NCBI RefSeq assembly: GCF_937941905.1
Contig: NZ_CALDGS010000116.1
Coordinates: 24,867-88,866 of the forward strand
DNA: 64,000 nucleotides
From: an uncultured Mycolicibacterium sp.
GTDB taxonomy: Bacteria; Actinomycetota; Actinomycetes; Mycobacteriales; Mycobacteriaceae
Direction of reading: 5' to 3'
In this document: piece by piece, positions 25,532 through 36,817 of the stretch
Layout: every line of letters begins with the position of its first letter
Numbering within the stretch: position 1 is the first letter of the stretch
The notes under the pieces: generated by a model
What the model saw: the letters and a program-made list of their open reading frames with translations, nothing else
What the model was told of the DNA's origin: nothing
Database searches by the model: none
Made by a program: the position numbers and the translations under genes

Positions 25532-27714
25532 ATGCTTACCCTCGCCCCCAGCCGGTCGGCGGCGCCCGTGGCACCCAGGACGACCGCACGCCCCTCCGCC
25601 GCCTCCGCCCGGCCCGCGGCCGCGAAGGGCTTCTACCGCTACGACCTCGACGGCCTGCGCGGCATCGCGATCGCGCTGGTGGCGGTGTTCCACGTGTGGT
25701 TCGGCCGGGTGTCCGGCGGCGTGGACGTGTTCCTGGCGCTGTCCGGGTTCTTCTTCGGCGGCCGGATCCTGCGTGCCGCGCTCGCCCCGGGCTCGCGGCT
25801 GTCCTTCGTGACCGAGATCACCCGGCTGGTGCGGCGGCTGCTGCCGGCGCTGATCGTGGTGCTCGCCACGGCGGCGGTGCTGACCATCCTGATCCAGCCG
25901 GAGACCCGCTGGGAGGTCTTCGCCGACCAGAGCCTGGCCAGCCTCGGCTACTACCAGAACTGGGAGCTGGCGCTCTCGGAGTCGGACTACCTGCGCGCCG
26001 GGGAGTCGGTCAGCCCACTGCAGCACATCTGGTCGATGTCCGTGCAGGGCCAGTTCTACCTGGCGTTCCTGCTCCTGTTCGGGCTGTTCACCTGGGCGCT
26101 GCGCCGCCGGCTGGGCCGGCACCTGCGGACCGGTTGCGTGGTGGTGCTGACGGTGCTGACCGTCGCGTCGTTCGTCTACGCGGTCATCGCGCACAACACC
26201 GACCAGGCCGCCGCCTACTACAACAGCTTCGCCCGGGCCTGGGAGCTGCTGCTCGGCGCGCTGGTCGGGGCGCTGGTGCCGCACCTGCGCTGCCCGATGT
26301 GGCTGCGCACCGTGGCCGCGGTGGTGGCGCTGGCGGCGATCCTGTCCTGCGGCTGGTGGCTGGACGGGGTGCGCGAGTTCCCCGGCCCGTGGGCGCTGGT
26401 GCCGGTCGGGGCGACCATGCTGTTCATCCTGTCCGGGGCGAACTACGTCGCCGACCCGCACACCGCCGGCCGGCTGCCCGCGCCGAACCGGCTGCTGGCC
26501 ACCCGGCCGTTCGTCGAGCTGGGCCAGCTGGCCTACTCGCTGTACCTGTGGCACTGGCCGCTGCTGATCTTCTGGCTGTCCTACACCGGCGAGCCCGCGG
26601 TGGACTTCTGGCAGGGCGCGGGCGTGCTGGCGGTGTCGCTGGTGCTGGCCTGGCTGACCAACCGCTACGTCGAGAACCCGCTGCGCTACCGCGGCTCGGC
26701 CGGCGCGGTGCGGCGGGTGCCGCTGCGGGTGCGCTGGCGGCGCCCGACCATGGCGCTCGGGTCGGTGGTCGCGCTGCTCGGTGTGGCACTGACGGTGACC
26801 TCGTTCACCTGGCGTGAGCACGTCAGCCTGCAGCGCGCCCAGGGCGGCGACCTGACCAACCTGTCCGCCCGCGACTACCCGGGCGCCCGGGCGCTGCTGG
26901 ACGACGCCAAGGTGCCCAAGCTGCCGATGCGCCCGACGGTGCTGGAGGCCAAGGACGACCTGCCGGCCAGCACGATCGACGGCTGCATCAGCGACTTCCA
27001 GGGCGTCGGCGTGATCACCTGCACCTACGGCGACAAGCGGGCCAAGCGCACCATCGCGCTGGCCGGCGGTTCGCACGCCGAGCACTGGCTGACCGCCCTC
27101 GACGAGCTCGGCCGCAAGCACCACTTCAAGGTGGTCACCTACCTGAAGATGGGCTGCCCGCTGACCACCGAGGAGACCCCGCGGGTGTCCGGCTCCAACC
27201 GGCCCTACCCGAAGTGCCGGGAGTGGAACCGCAAGGCGCTGCCCAAGATCCTCGCCGACAAGCCGGATTTCGTGTTCACCACCTCGACCCGGCCGTGGAA
27301 CATCAAGGACGGCGACGTGATGCCGGCCGGCTACGTCGGGATCTGGGAGGCGTTCCAGCGGGCCGGGATCCCGGTGCTGGCGATGCGCGACACCCCGTGG
27401 CTGACCGAGACCGACGGCAAGGCCAAGAACGCCCCGGACTGCCTGGCCGGCGGGGGCGACGCCACCTCGTGCGGCAAGTGGCGCTCGGAGGTGCTCTCCG
27501 ACCGCAATCCCACCCTGGACTGGGTCAAGCGGTTCCCGATCCTGCGGCCGCTGGACATGAGTGACGCGGTGTGCCGCACCGACTTCTGCCGGGTGGTCGA
27601 GGGCAACGTGCTGATCTACCACGACGCGCACCACATCTCGGCCACCTACATGCGAACCATGATCGACGAGCTGGACCGCCAGCTCGGCGCGGCGACTGGG
27701 TGGTGGACCCCGAG

Positions 27715-27718
<4 letters not shown>
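25532..27718 (+). CDS. Membrane O-acyltransferase with C-terminal SGNH domain
   Basis: This 728-residue protein has an acyltransferase-3 (OafA-like) membrane domain and an extracytoplasmic SGNH-type domain. The N-terminal half has YRYDLDGLRGIAIALVAVFH, VSGGVDVFLALSGFFFGGRI and about ten membrane segments. The C-terminal half has AGGSHAEHW (Ser near 512) and DAHHIS (Asp/His near 697-700). Such proteins acylate sugars at the cell surface. Its stop overlaps treX as ATGA, so it is coupled to the trehalose pathway. TACATT at 25514-25519 is the likely -10. It matches the Rv1565c position. Confidence 0.92.
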
Positions 27719-29865
<2,147 letters not shown>

Positions 29866-29866
29866 C

Positions 29867-32152
29867 ATGCCCGCCCCGGTGCTGGCCACCTACCGGCTGC
29901 AGTTGCGGGGCGACTGCTTCGGGTTCGCCGAGGCCGAGCGGATCCTGGACTACCTCGCCGAACTCGGTGTCTCACACTTGTACCTGTCGCCGATCCTGAC
30001 CGCGGTGCGCGGCTCCACGCACGGCTACGACGTCACCGACCCCACCACGGTCTCGGCCGAGCTGGGCGGGGCCGACGGGCTGGCCCGGCTGGCCGCCGCG
30101 GCCCGGGCGCGCGGGCTCGGGCTGATCGTCGACATCGTGCCCAACCACGTCGGGGTGGCCGTGCCGCGGCAGAACCCGTGGTGGTGGGACGTGCTCACCC
30201 ACGGCCGCGGCTCGGCCCGGGCGCGGTTCTTCGACATCGACTGGGACGCCGACCCGGACGGTCGGATCCTGTTGCCCGTGCTCGGATCCGACGACGACGT
30301 CGACCGGCTGGAGGTCGCCGGGGAGACGCTGCGGCTGGGCGATCTGGAGTTCCCGATCGCGCCGGGCACCGCCGGCGGGTCCGGCCGCGAGGTGCACGAC
30401 CGCCAGCACTACCGCCTGGTCGGGTGGCGCAACGGGGTGTGCGGGTACCGCCGGTTCTTCTCCATCACCGAACTGGCCGCGCTGCGCCAGGAGGATCCCG
30501 CGGTGTTCGACGCCACCCACGCCGAGGTGGGCCGCTGGTTCGCCGCCGGCCTGGTCGACGGGGTGCGGGTGGACCACCCGGACGGGCTGGCCGACCCGGT
30601 CGGCTACCTGACCCGGCTGCGGCGGCTGGTCGGCCCGCAGGCCGGGATCTGGATCGAGAAGATCCTGGCCGTCGACGAGCCGCTGGACGACGCGCTGCCG
30701 GTGGACGGCACCACCGGCTACGACGCGATGCGCGAGATCGGCGGGCTGTTCGTCGACCCCACCGGCGCCGAGGCACTGACCGAACTCGCCGCAACCGGGT
30801 CGACCGGCACCGAAACACCCGACGCGGCAATCGAACTCAAAGAGCAGGCGGTCACCGTCACGCTGGCCGCCGAGCTGGCCCGGCTGCGCCGCACCGTGGT
30901 GCGCACCGCCGGCGCCGACGATCCGCGGCTGCCGGCGGCCGTCGCCGCGCTGATCGCCCGCGTCGGCGTCTACCGCAGCGACTACCCCGCCCTGGCCGGG
31001 GTGCTGCCGGCCGCGCTGGCCGCGACCGAGGCCGCGCGGCCGGACCTGGCCGAGCCGTTGACGCTGCTGGCCGGGGCCCTGGCCGCCGACGCCGAGGCCG
31101 CCGCCCGTTTCCAGCAACTGTGCGGCGCGGCCACCGCCAAGGCGATGGAGGACTGCCTGTTCTACCGCGACGCCCGGCTGGTGGCGCTCAACGAGGTCGG
31201 CGGCGAACCGCACCGGTTCGGGGTGTCGGCCGCGGAGTTCCACACCCGGGCCGCCGCCCGGGCCCGGCACTGGCCGCGCACGCTGGTGGCGCTGTCGACC
31301 CACGACACCAAACGCGGCGAGGACGTGCGGGCCCGGATCGGGGTGCTGTCACAGGTGCCGGACGTGTGGGCCCGTGCCGTCACCGGCTGGTTGCGGCGCA
31401 CCCCCGCCCCGGACCCGGCGACGGCGAAGTTCCTGCTGCAGAACATGTTCGGGGTGTGGCCCACCGACGGCGCGGTGACCGCACCGCTGCGCGACCGGCT
31501 GCACGCCTACGCCGAGAAGGCGATCCGGGAGGCCGGGCTGCACACCGGCTGGGCCGACCCGGACGAACGCTTCGAGGCGGCGGTGCACCGCTGGGTCGAC
31601 GCCGTCGTCGACGGACCGGTGGGGGCCGAACTGACCGGGCTGGCCGTCGGGCTGGAGCCGCACGCCCGCAACGACGCGGTGGCGCAGAAGCTGCTGTCGC
31701 TGACCGTGCCCGGGATCCCGGACCTCTACCAGGGCACCGAACTGTTCGACGACAGCCTGGTCGACCCGGACAACCGGCGCCCGGTCGACTTCGCCGCCCG
31801 CCGCGCCGCCCTGGCCGCCGGCGAGCACCCGAAGCTGCGGGTGGTCACCGCCGCTCTGCGGTTGCGCCGGGACCGTCCCGAGGTGTTCGGCGCCGGCGAC
31901 TACCGACCGCGCCTCGCCCGCGGCACCGCCGCCGCGCACCTGGTGGCGTTCACCCGTGCCGATGCGGTGCTGGTCGCGGTCCGCCGCTGGACCGTGCGGC
32001 TGGACCGGACCGGCTGGGGCGACACGGTGCTGCCGCTGCCGTCGGGCACCTGGACCGACCGGCTCGGCGGCGCCGTGCACCGCGGCACCGTCGCGGCGGC
32101 AGACCTGTTCGGCCCGACCGGCGTGGCGCTGCTGGAGCGTGCCGATGGCTGA
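29867..32152 (+). CDS. treY: Maltooligosyl trehalose synthase
   Basis: This 761-residue GH13 enzyme isomerises the reducing-end alpha-1,4 bond of maltodextrins into a trehalosyl bond. It has the N-terminal TYRLQLRGDC, SPILTAVRGSTHGYDVTDP, LIVDIVPNHVGV, VDGVRVDHPDG (catalytic Asp near 235), STHDTKRGEDVRARI and a C-terminal PDLYQGTELFDDSLVDPDNRRPVD. These are typical of TreY and not of ordinary amylases. The stop overlaps treZ by eight bases, keeping TreY and TreZ production linked. Confidence 0.96.
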   Translation: MPAPVLATYRLQLRGDCFGFAEAERILDYLAELGVSHLYLSPILTAVRGSTHGYDVTDPTTVSAELGGADGLARLAAAARARGLGLIVDIVPNHVGVAVPRQNPWWWDVLTHGRGSARARFFDIDWDADPDGRILLPVLGSDDDVDRLEVAGETLRLGDLEFPIAPGTAGGSGREVHDRQHYRLVGWRNGVCGYRRFFSITELAALRQEDPAVFDATHAEVGRWFAAGLVDGVRVDHPDGLADPVGYLTRLRRLVGPQAGIWIEKILAVDEPLDDALPVDGTTGYDAMREIGGLFVDPTGAEALTELAATGSTGTETPDAAIELKEQAVTVTLAAELARLRRTVVRTAGADDPRLPAAVAALIARVGVYRSDYPALAGVLPAALAATEAARPDLAEPLTLLAGALAADAEAAARFQQLCGAATAKAMEDCLFYRDARLVALNEVGGEPHRFGVSAAEFHTRAAARARHWPRTLVALSTHDTKRGEDVRARIGVLSQVPDVWARAVTGWLRRTPAPDPATAKFLLQNMFGVWPTDGAVTAPLRDRLHAYAEKAIREAGLHTGWADPDERFEAAVHRWVDAVVDGPVGAELTGLAVGLEPHARNDAVAQKLLSLTVPGIPDLYQGTELFDDSLVDPDNRRPVDFAARRAALAAGEHPKLRVVTAALRLRRDRPEVFGAGDYRPRLARGTAAAHLVAFTRADAVLVAVRRWTVRLDRTGWGDTVLPLPSGTWTDRLGGAVHRGTVAAADLFGPTGVALLERADG

Positions 32153-33884
32153 GTCGGTCCGGGAGTTCGCGGTGTGGGCGCCGCTGCCCGAACGGGTGCG
32201 GCTGGACGTCGACGGCACCCGGCACCCGATGACCCGCGGCGACGACGGCTGGTGGCGCGCCGCGGTGCCGGCCCGCCCGGACGCCCGCTACGGCTTCCTG
32301 CTCGACGACGAGGACCGGGTGCTGCCCGACCCCCGCTCCCCGCGCCAGCCCGACGGCGTGCACGGCCCGTCCCAGTGCTGGCGGCCCGACCCGGACGCCT
32401 GGACCGACCACGACTGGGCCGGCCGCGGTGTGGCGGGCGCGGTGATCTACGAGCTGCACATCGGCACCTTCACCCCCGAGGGCACCTTCGACGCGGCCGT
32501 CGGCCGGCTCGACCACCTCGTCGACCTCGGGGTGGACTTCGTCGAGCTGATGCCGGTCAACGCGTTCGGCGGCAGCCACGGCTGGGGCTACGACGGGGTG
32601 CTTTGGTACGCCGTGCACGAGCCCTACGGCGGGCCGGACGGCCTGGTCCGGTTCGTCGACGCCTGCCACCGCCGCGGCCTCGGGGTGCTCATCGACGCGG
32701 TGTTCAACCACCTCGGGCCGTCCGGCAACGTGCTGCCCCGGTTCGGGCCGTACGAGGCCGCCGGCAACAACCCCTGGGGCGCGTCGATCAACCTGTCCGG
32801 CCCGGGCTCGGACGAGGTGCGCCGCTACATCCTCGACTGCGCGCTGCGCTGGATGCGCGACTTCCACGCCGACGGGCTGCGGCTGGACGCGGTGCACGCG
32901 CTGGTCGACACCACCGCGATCCACATCCTCGAGGAGCTGTCGGCCGAAACCGCCGCGCTGGCGGAGGAACTGGGCCGGCCGCTGGCGCTGGTCGCCGAGA
33001 GCGACCTCAACGACCCGCGGCTGATCACCCCGCGCGCCGAGGGCGGGCTGGGCATGACGGCACAGTGGGACGACGACATCCACCACGCCATCCACGCCGC
33101 GGTGTCCGGCGAGCGGCAGGGCTACTACGCCGATTTCGGCTCGCTGCGCACCCTGGCCACCACGCTGGAGCGGGGCTTCTTCCACGCCGGCAGCTACTCG
33201 TCGTTCCGGCAGCGTCGGCACGGCCGGCCACTGGACCGGTCCCGCATCCCGGCCACCCGGCTCGTGGCCTACACCTGCACCCACGACCAGGTGGGCAACC
33301 GCGCGGTCGGCGACCGGCCGTCGCAGCACCTGACCACCGGGCAGCTCGCGGTCAAGGCCGCGCTCGCCCTGCTGTCGCCCTACACCGCGATGCTGTTCAT
33401 GGGCGAGGAGTGGGGCGCCACCACGCCGTTCCAGTTCTTCTCCAGCCACCCCGAGCCGGAACTGGCGCGCGCCACCGCCGAGGGACGCCGGGCCGAGTTC
33501 GCCGCCCACGGCTGGGACGCCGCGGACGTCCCCGATCCGCAGGATCCGCGCACGTTCCTGCGCTCCAAGCTGGACTGGGCCGAGCCCGGTACCGGCGAGC
33601 ACGCCCGGCTGCTGCGGACCTACCGGGACCTGATCGCGCTGCGCCGCACCGAACCCGACCTGGCCGACCCGTGGCTGACGGGGCTGCGGGTGGACTACGA
33701 CGAGGCGGCCCGCTGGCTGGTGATGCGCCGTGGGGCGGTCGCCGTCGCGGTCAATCTCGGGCCCGGGCCGGTGACCGTGCCGGTAACCGGCACCGTGCTG
33801 CTGGCCTGGGGTGAACCGATGCCCGGGCCGGAGTCGACCCGGTTGGACGGGCACGCCTTCGCCGTGCTGCGCCGCGGTGCCTGA
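32145..33884 (+). CDS. treZ: Maltooligosyl trehalose trehalohydrolase
   Basis: This 579-residue GH13 enzyme releases trehalose from maltooligosyl trehalose. It has an N-terminal beta-domain (FAVWAPLPERVRLDVDG), then YELHIGTFTPEGTF, ELMPVNAFGGSHGWGYDGV, ADGLRLDAVHAL (Asp near 248), LVAESDLNDPR (Glu near 285) and TCTHDQVGNRA (Asp near 380). ATG at 32145 lies inside the treY end. This completes the glycogen-to-trehalose TreX-TreY-TreZ route; trehalose is a precursor of mycobacterial cell-wall glycolipids. Confidence 0.96.
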   Translation: MAESVREFAVWAPLPERVRLDVDGTRHPMTRGDDGWWRAAVPARPDARYGFLLDDEDRVLPDPRSPRQPDGVHGPSQCWRPDPDAWTDHDWAGRGVAGAVIYELHIGTFTPEGTFDAAVGRLDHLVDLGVDFVELMPVNAFGGSHGWGYDGVLWYAVHEPYGGPDGLVRFVDACHRRGLGVLIDAVFNHLGPSGNVLPRFGPYEAAGNNPWGASINLSGPGSDEVRRYILDCALRWMRDFHADGLRLDAVHALVDTTAIHILEELSAETAALAEELGRPLALVAESDLNDPRLITPRAEGGLGMTAQWDDDIHHAIHAAVSGERQGYYADFGSLRTLATTLERGFFHAGSYSSFRQRRHGRPLDRSRIPATRLVAYTCTHDQVGNRAVGDRPSQHLTTGQLAVKAALALLSPYTAMLFMGEEWGATTPFQFFSSHPEPELARATAEGRRAEFAAHGWDAADVPDPQDPRTFLRSKLDWAEPGTGEHARLLRTYRDLIALRRTEPDLADPWLTGLRVDYDEAARWLVMRRGAVAVAVNLGPGPVTVPVTGTVLLAWGEPMPGPESTRLDGHAFAVLRRGA

Positions 33885-34017
33885 TCCGCCCCGTTCGAAT
33901 TTGCCCGGTTCGATTTTGTCGGGGCGCGCCGAGCGTTTCGGACTAAGCTGGCGGCACAGCATTCGGAGGGCGCCGGTCCCCCGGCCGGCGGCCCGCAGGG
34001 GGGTGGGGGGTCGACGT

Positions 34018-35136
34018 ATGTGGCACGCGCTCCGGCGCACCTGGTGCGAACCCGACCACTTCTTCCGGTTCACCTCCCTGGTCTCGGCCCGCGACGGGCA
34101 GCTGTGGACCTGCCGCCGGATCGGCCTCACGGTGCTGACCATGGGGGTGATCCTGCTCGGCGCGGCCGCCGGCCCGGCCGTCCCGATCGCCCCCGCCGGC
34201 CGCGTCGTCGCGGTCGGGATCGGGGTGTTGTCGCTGGCCATGGGCGCAATGTGGCTGCGCGGCCGGTGGCCGGGCCGGGCCGGTTCGCTGGCCTTCGCCG
34301 CGGTCGAGGCCGCCCTGCTCGCGACCGCCTGCCAGCTGCCCGCCGACCACCGGCTCGGGCTGTTGTGGGCGAGTGCGTTCGGGGTGCTGTGCGGCTATCT
34401 GGTGCTGTTCCACAGCGGCCGCGCCGCGATGCTCGGGCTGGCCGTGGCGGTCGTTGCCGCCGGGTTGCCCGCCGCCCGGTTGTGGGCGGCCGGCCAACCG
34501 GCGTGGGCGCTGTGGGGGTTCGTGTTCGTCACCGCCCTCAACGCCGCGGTGTTGTCGGTGTGCCGTTTGCTGCTTCGGGTTGTCGACACCGATGTGCCCG
34601 ATAGCGACCTCGAACCGCGCACCGGGCTGCTCAACCGGGACGCCTTCTACCGGGCCGCCACCACGCTGGCCGCCCGCAGCCGCGACGACGACCGGCAGCT
34701 GGTGCTGGTGCTGCTCAACATCGACAACCTGAAGTTGCTGCGCGACACCGAGGGGGCGACCGCGGCCGACCGGGCCCGGATCGCGATCGCGCGCACGCTG
34801 CGGGAGAACACCCGGCACAACGCGCTGCTGGCGCACATCGACTACGACGAGTTCGTCATCGCCGACACCTTCCCCACCACCGACTCGTTCCCGCTGGTGG
34901 AGCGGGTGCGCGGCGCGGTGGCCACCACCCCGCCACGGCTGACCGCGAGCATCGGCGTGGTGAGCACCCCGCTGGCCGCGCTGGCGTCCTGCCCGCCCGA
35001 CGAGCTGCTCGACGAGCTGATCTCGGTGGCGACCACCACCATGTACGAGGCCCGCCGCGCCGGCGGCAACCAGGCGCGCTACCGCTGCTACCCCAACCCG
35101 ACGACGCTGCGCGACGTGCGCAACGACGAGGGCTGA
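34018..35136 (+). CDS. Membrane protein with a degenerate GGDEF domain
   Basis: This 372-residue protein has an N-terminal membrane region with about six hydrophobic segments (residues 35-190) and a C-terminal GGDEF-like domain (about 200-365). The domain starts with the usual DxLTGLLNRDAF-like PRTGLLNRDAFYRA and has LVLVLLNIDNLKLLRD. At the catalytic site, however, HIDYDEFVI replaces the GGDEF loop. Without the glycines it is unlikely to make c-di-GMP and may bind GTP or c-di-GMP as a sensor. TAAGCT at 33944-33949 is a possible -10; a G-rich ribosome site precedes the ATG. Confidence 0.78.
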   Translation: MWHALRRTWCEPDHFFRFTSLVSARDGQLWTCRRIGLTVLTMGVILLGAAAGPAVPIAPAGRVVAVGIGVLSLAMGAMWLRGRWPGRAGSLAFAAVEAALLATACQLPADHRLGLLWASAFGVLCGYLVLFHSGRAAMLGLAVAVVAAGLPAARLWAAGQPAWALWGFVFVTALNAAVLSVCRLLLRVVDTDVPDSDLEPRTGLLNRDAFYRAATTLAARSRDDDRQLVLVLLNIDNLKLLRDTEGATAADRARIAIARTLRENTRHNALLAHIDYDEFVIADTFPTTDSFPLVERVRGAVATTPPRLTASIGVVSTPLAALASCPPDELLDELISVATTTMYEARRAGGNQARYRCYPNPTTLRDVRNDEG

Positions 35137-35149
35137 GCCGCCGCCCGGG

Positions 35150-36433
35150 CTACAACAGGTAGCGGTAGGCCGGCGAGCCCGGCTCGAGCTGCTCGACGTG
35201 GATGTCGGAGGCCCGCATGCGGGCGATCAGCCCGTCGTAGTCGGCGGCCGAGCCCAGCTCGATGCCGACCAGCGCCTCCCCCGTCTCGCGGTTGTTGCGC
35301 TTGACGTACTCGAACAGCGTGATGTCGTCGTTGGGGCCGAGCACCTCGTCGAGGAACCGGCGCAGCGCGCCCGGCTCCTGCGGGAAGTCGACGAGGAAGT
35401 AGTGCTTGAGGCCCTTGTGCACCAGCGACCGCTCGAGCACCTCGTTGTAGCGGGACACGTCGTTGTTGCCGCCGGAGATCAGGCACACCACCGTCGAGCC
35501 GGGTTCCAGGTCGGCCTCCAGCAGGGCGGCCACCGACAGCGCCCCGGCGGGTTCGGCGATGATGCCCTCGTTCTGGTACAGGTCCAGCATCGCGGTGCAC
35601 ACCGCGCCCTCGTCGACGGTGGTCATCGACACCATGTCGCCGGCGGCGGTGAGCGCGGCGAACGGCAGCTCCCCGGCCCGGGCCACCGCCGCGCCGTCGA
35701 CGAACTGGTCGACGTGCTCGAGGGTGACCGGCTCGCCGGCCGCCAGCGCGGCCATCATCGAGGCCGCCCCGGCCGGCTCCACCCCGAGCACCTGGGTGTT
35801 GGCGGTGCGCTCGGCCAGGTAGGTGGTGATGCCGGCGATGCAGCCGCCGCCGCCGACCGGCACGATGACCAGATCGGGCTCGGTGTCGAGCTGTTCGACG
35901 ATCTCGGCGGCGATGGTGCCCTGCCCCGCGATGGTGCGCAGGTCGTCGTAGGGCGGGACCAGGGTGGCGTGCGTGCGCTGCACGTCTTCGGCCGCGGCCG
36001 CCGCGGCCATGTCGTAGGTGCGGCCCACCGCGATCAGCTCGATGAACTCGCGCCCGTGGTAGCGGATCCGGTCGCGCTTCTGGCGCGGGGTCTTGGCCGG
36101 GATGTAGACCCGGCCGTGGATGCCCATGGTGCGGCAGGCCAGCGCGAAGCCCTGGGCGTGGTTGCCCGCCGAGGAGCAGACCACGCCGGCGGCCTTCTCC
36201 GCGTCGGTGAGCTGGCTGATCAGGTTGTAGGCACCGCGCAGCTTGTAGGAGCGCACCGCCTGCAGATCCTCGCGCTTGAGATAGACGTTGGCGCCGGTGA
36301 CCTCCGACAGCCGCTCACAGTACTGCAGCGGGGTACGCGCGACGACACCCGAAATTCGCACCGCAGCCTCGTCGATATCGGCCGCGGACAGCGGCGCAGT
36401 GTATCGCGGGCTTCGGCTCAGTTCGGTGGTCAC
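35150..36433 (-). CDS. ilvA: Threonine dehydratase (biosynthetic, with ACT domain)
   Basis: This 427-residue PLP enzyme deaminates threonine to 2-oxobutyrate, the first step to isoleucine. The PLP lysine is Lys64 in VRSYKLRGAYN; SSAGNHAQGFA and VPVGGGGCIAG bind cofactor. A single C-terminal ACT-like regulatory region (about 335-427, HYFLVDFPQEPGALRRFLDEV) suggests isoleucine feedback with one ACT module rather than two as in E. coli. GTG at 36433 is the start; CACCAT lies six bases upstream. It is equivalent to Rv1559. Confidence 0.95.
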   Translation of the reverse strand: MTTELSRSPRYTAPLSAADIDEAAVRISGVVARTPLQYCERLSEVTGANVYLKREDLQAVRSYKLRGAYNLISQLTDAEKAAGVVCSSAGNHAQGFALACRTMGIHGRVYIPAKTPRQKRDRIRYHGREFIELIAVGRTYDMAAAAAAEDVQRTHATLVPPYDDLRTIAGQGTIAAEIVEQLDTEPDLVIVPVGGGGCIAGITTYLAERTANTQVLGVEPAGAASMMAALAAGEPVTLEHVDQFVDGAAVARAGELPFAALTAAGDMVSMTTVDEGAVCTAMLDLYQNEGIIAEPAGALSVAALLEADLEPGSTVVCLISGGNNDVSRYNEVLERSLVHKGLKHYFLVDFPQEPGALRRFLDEVLGPNDDITLFEYVKRNNRETGEALVGIELGSAADYDGLIARMRASDIHVEQLEPGSPAYRYLL

Positions 36434-36533
36434 CGGTCAATGGTGCCACCATCTGCGACGATTCTGTGAATCGCGTGAGGAACCAGACAGGCCCGTCGCC
36501 CCGCGACACGCCCCGAGGCTGTCCTCATCCAAA

Positions 36534-36562
36534 GTTTCGGCGACCCGAAACCGAGATATCAT
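36534..36562 (+). promoter_or_regulatory. Palindrome plus leaderless promoter of the small membrane-protein gene
   Basis: GTTTCGGCGACCCGAAAC (36534-36551) contains a perfect 7-bp inverted repeat with a four-base centre. Five bases further, TATCAT (36557-36562) is a good -10, followed by six bases and the ATG at 36569. The palindrome covers the -35 position, so a bound regulator would compete with RNA polymerase. The binding protein is unknown. Confidence 0.65.
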
Positions 36563-36568
36563 CGGGTC

Positions 36569-36811
36569 ATGACGAGCATGGAGCCGGTGGTGATGATCGC
36601 GGGCGTGCCGTGGCCGCGCTACAAGCTCGTCGCGCTGCTGGCCGGACTGGTCGTGTGCGGCGTGGTCGGGCTGGCGACCCTGCAGGCCGCCCCGGCGGTG
36701 CTGGCCGGGGCGACCGCCGCGACGGTGGTGTGGCTGGCCCACGGCCTGCGCCGGCCACGCCCACCTCGGCCCTGCTCGAGCGGCCGGCCGAGCCTGGCCC
36801 GGTCGGCCTGA
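36569..36811 (+). CDS. Small hypothetical membrane protein
   Basis: This 80-residue protein has two likely membrane helices (about 17-40 and 44-60) and a basic, Pro-rich tail (RRPRPPRPCSS). I do not recognise a family. Support for it being real comes from the leaderless-type promoter precisely placed before the ATG, the upstream palindrome, and its fit into the otherwise empty space between ilvA and dnaE1. It converges on dnaE1 with a six-base gap. The function is unknown. Confidence 0.65.
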   Translation: MTSMEPVVMIAGVPWPRYKLVALLAGLVVCGVVGLATLQAAPAVLAGATAATVVWLAHGLRRPRPPRPCSSGRPSLARSA

Positions 36812-36817
36812 CCCGCG

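Noticed and set aside
33885..34017. Near-duplicate GTTCGAATTTG / GTTCGATTTTG after treZ as a possible attachment site or terminator
   Set aside because: The copies are only about a dozen bases long. No integrase or mobile gene is near and the hairpin potential is weak.
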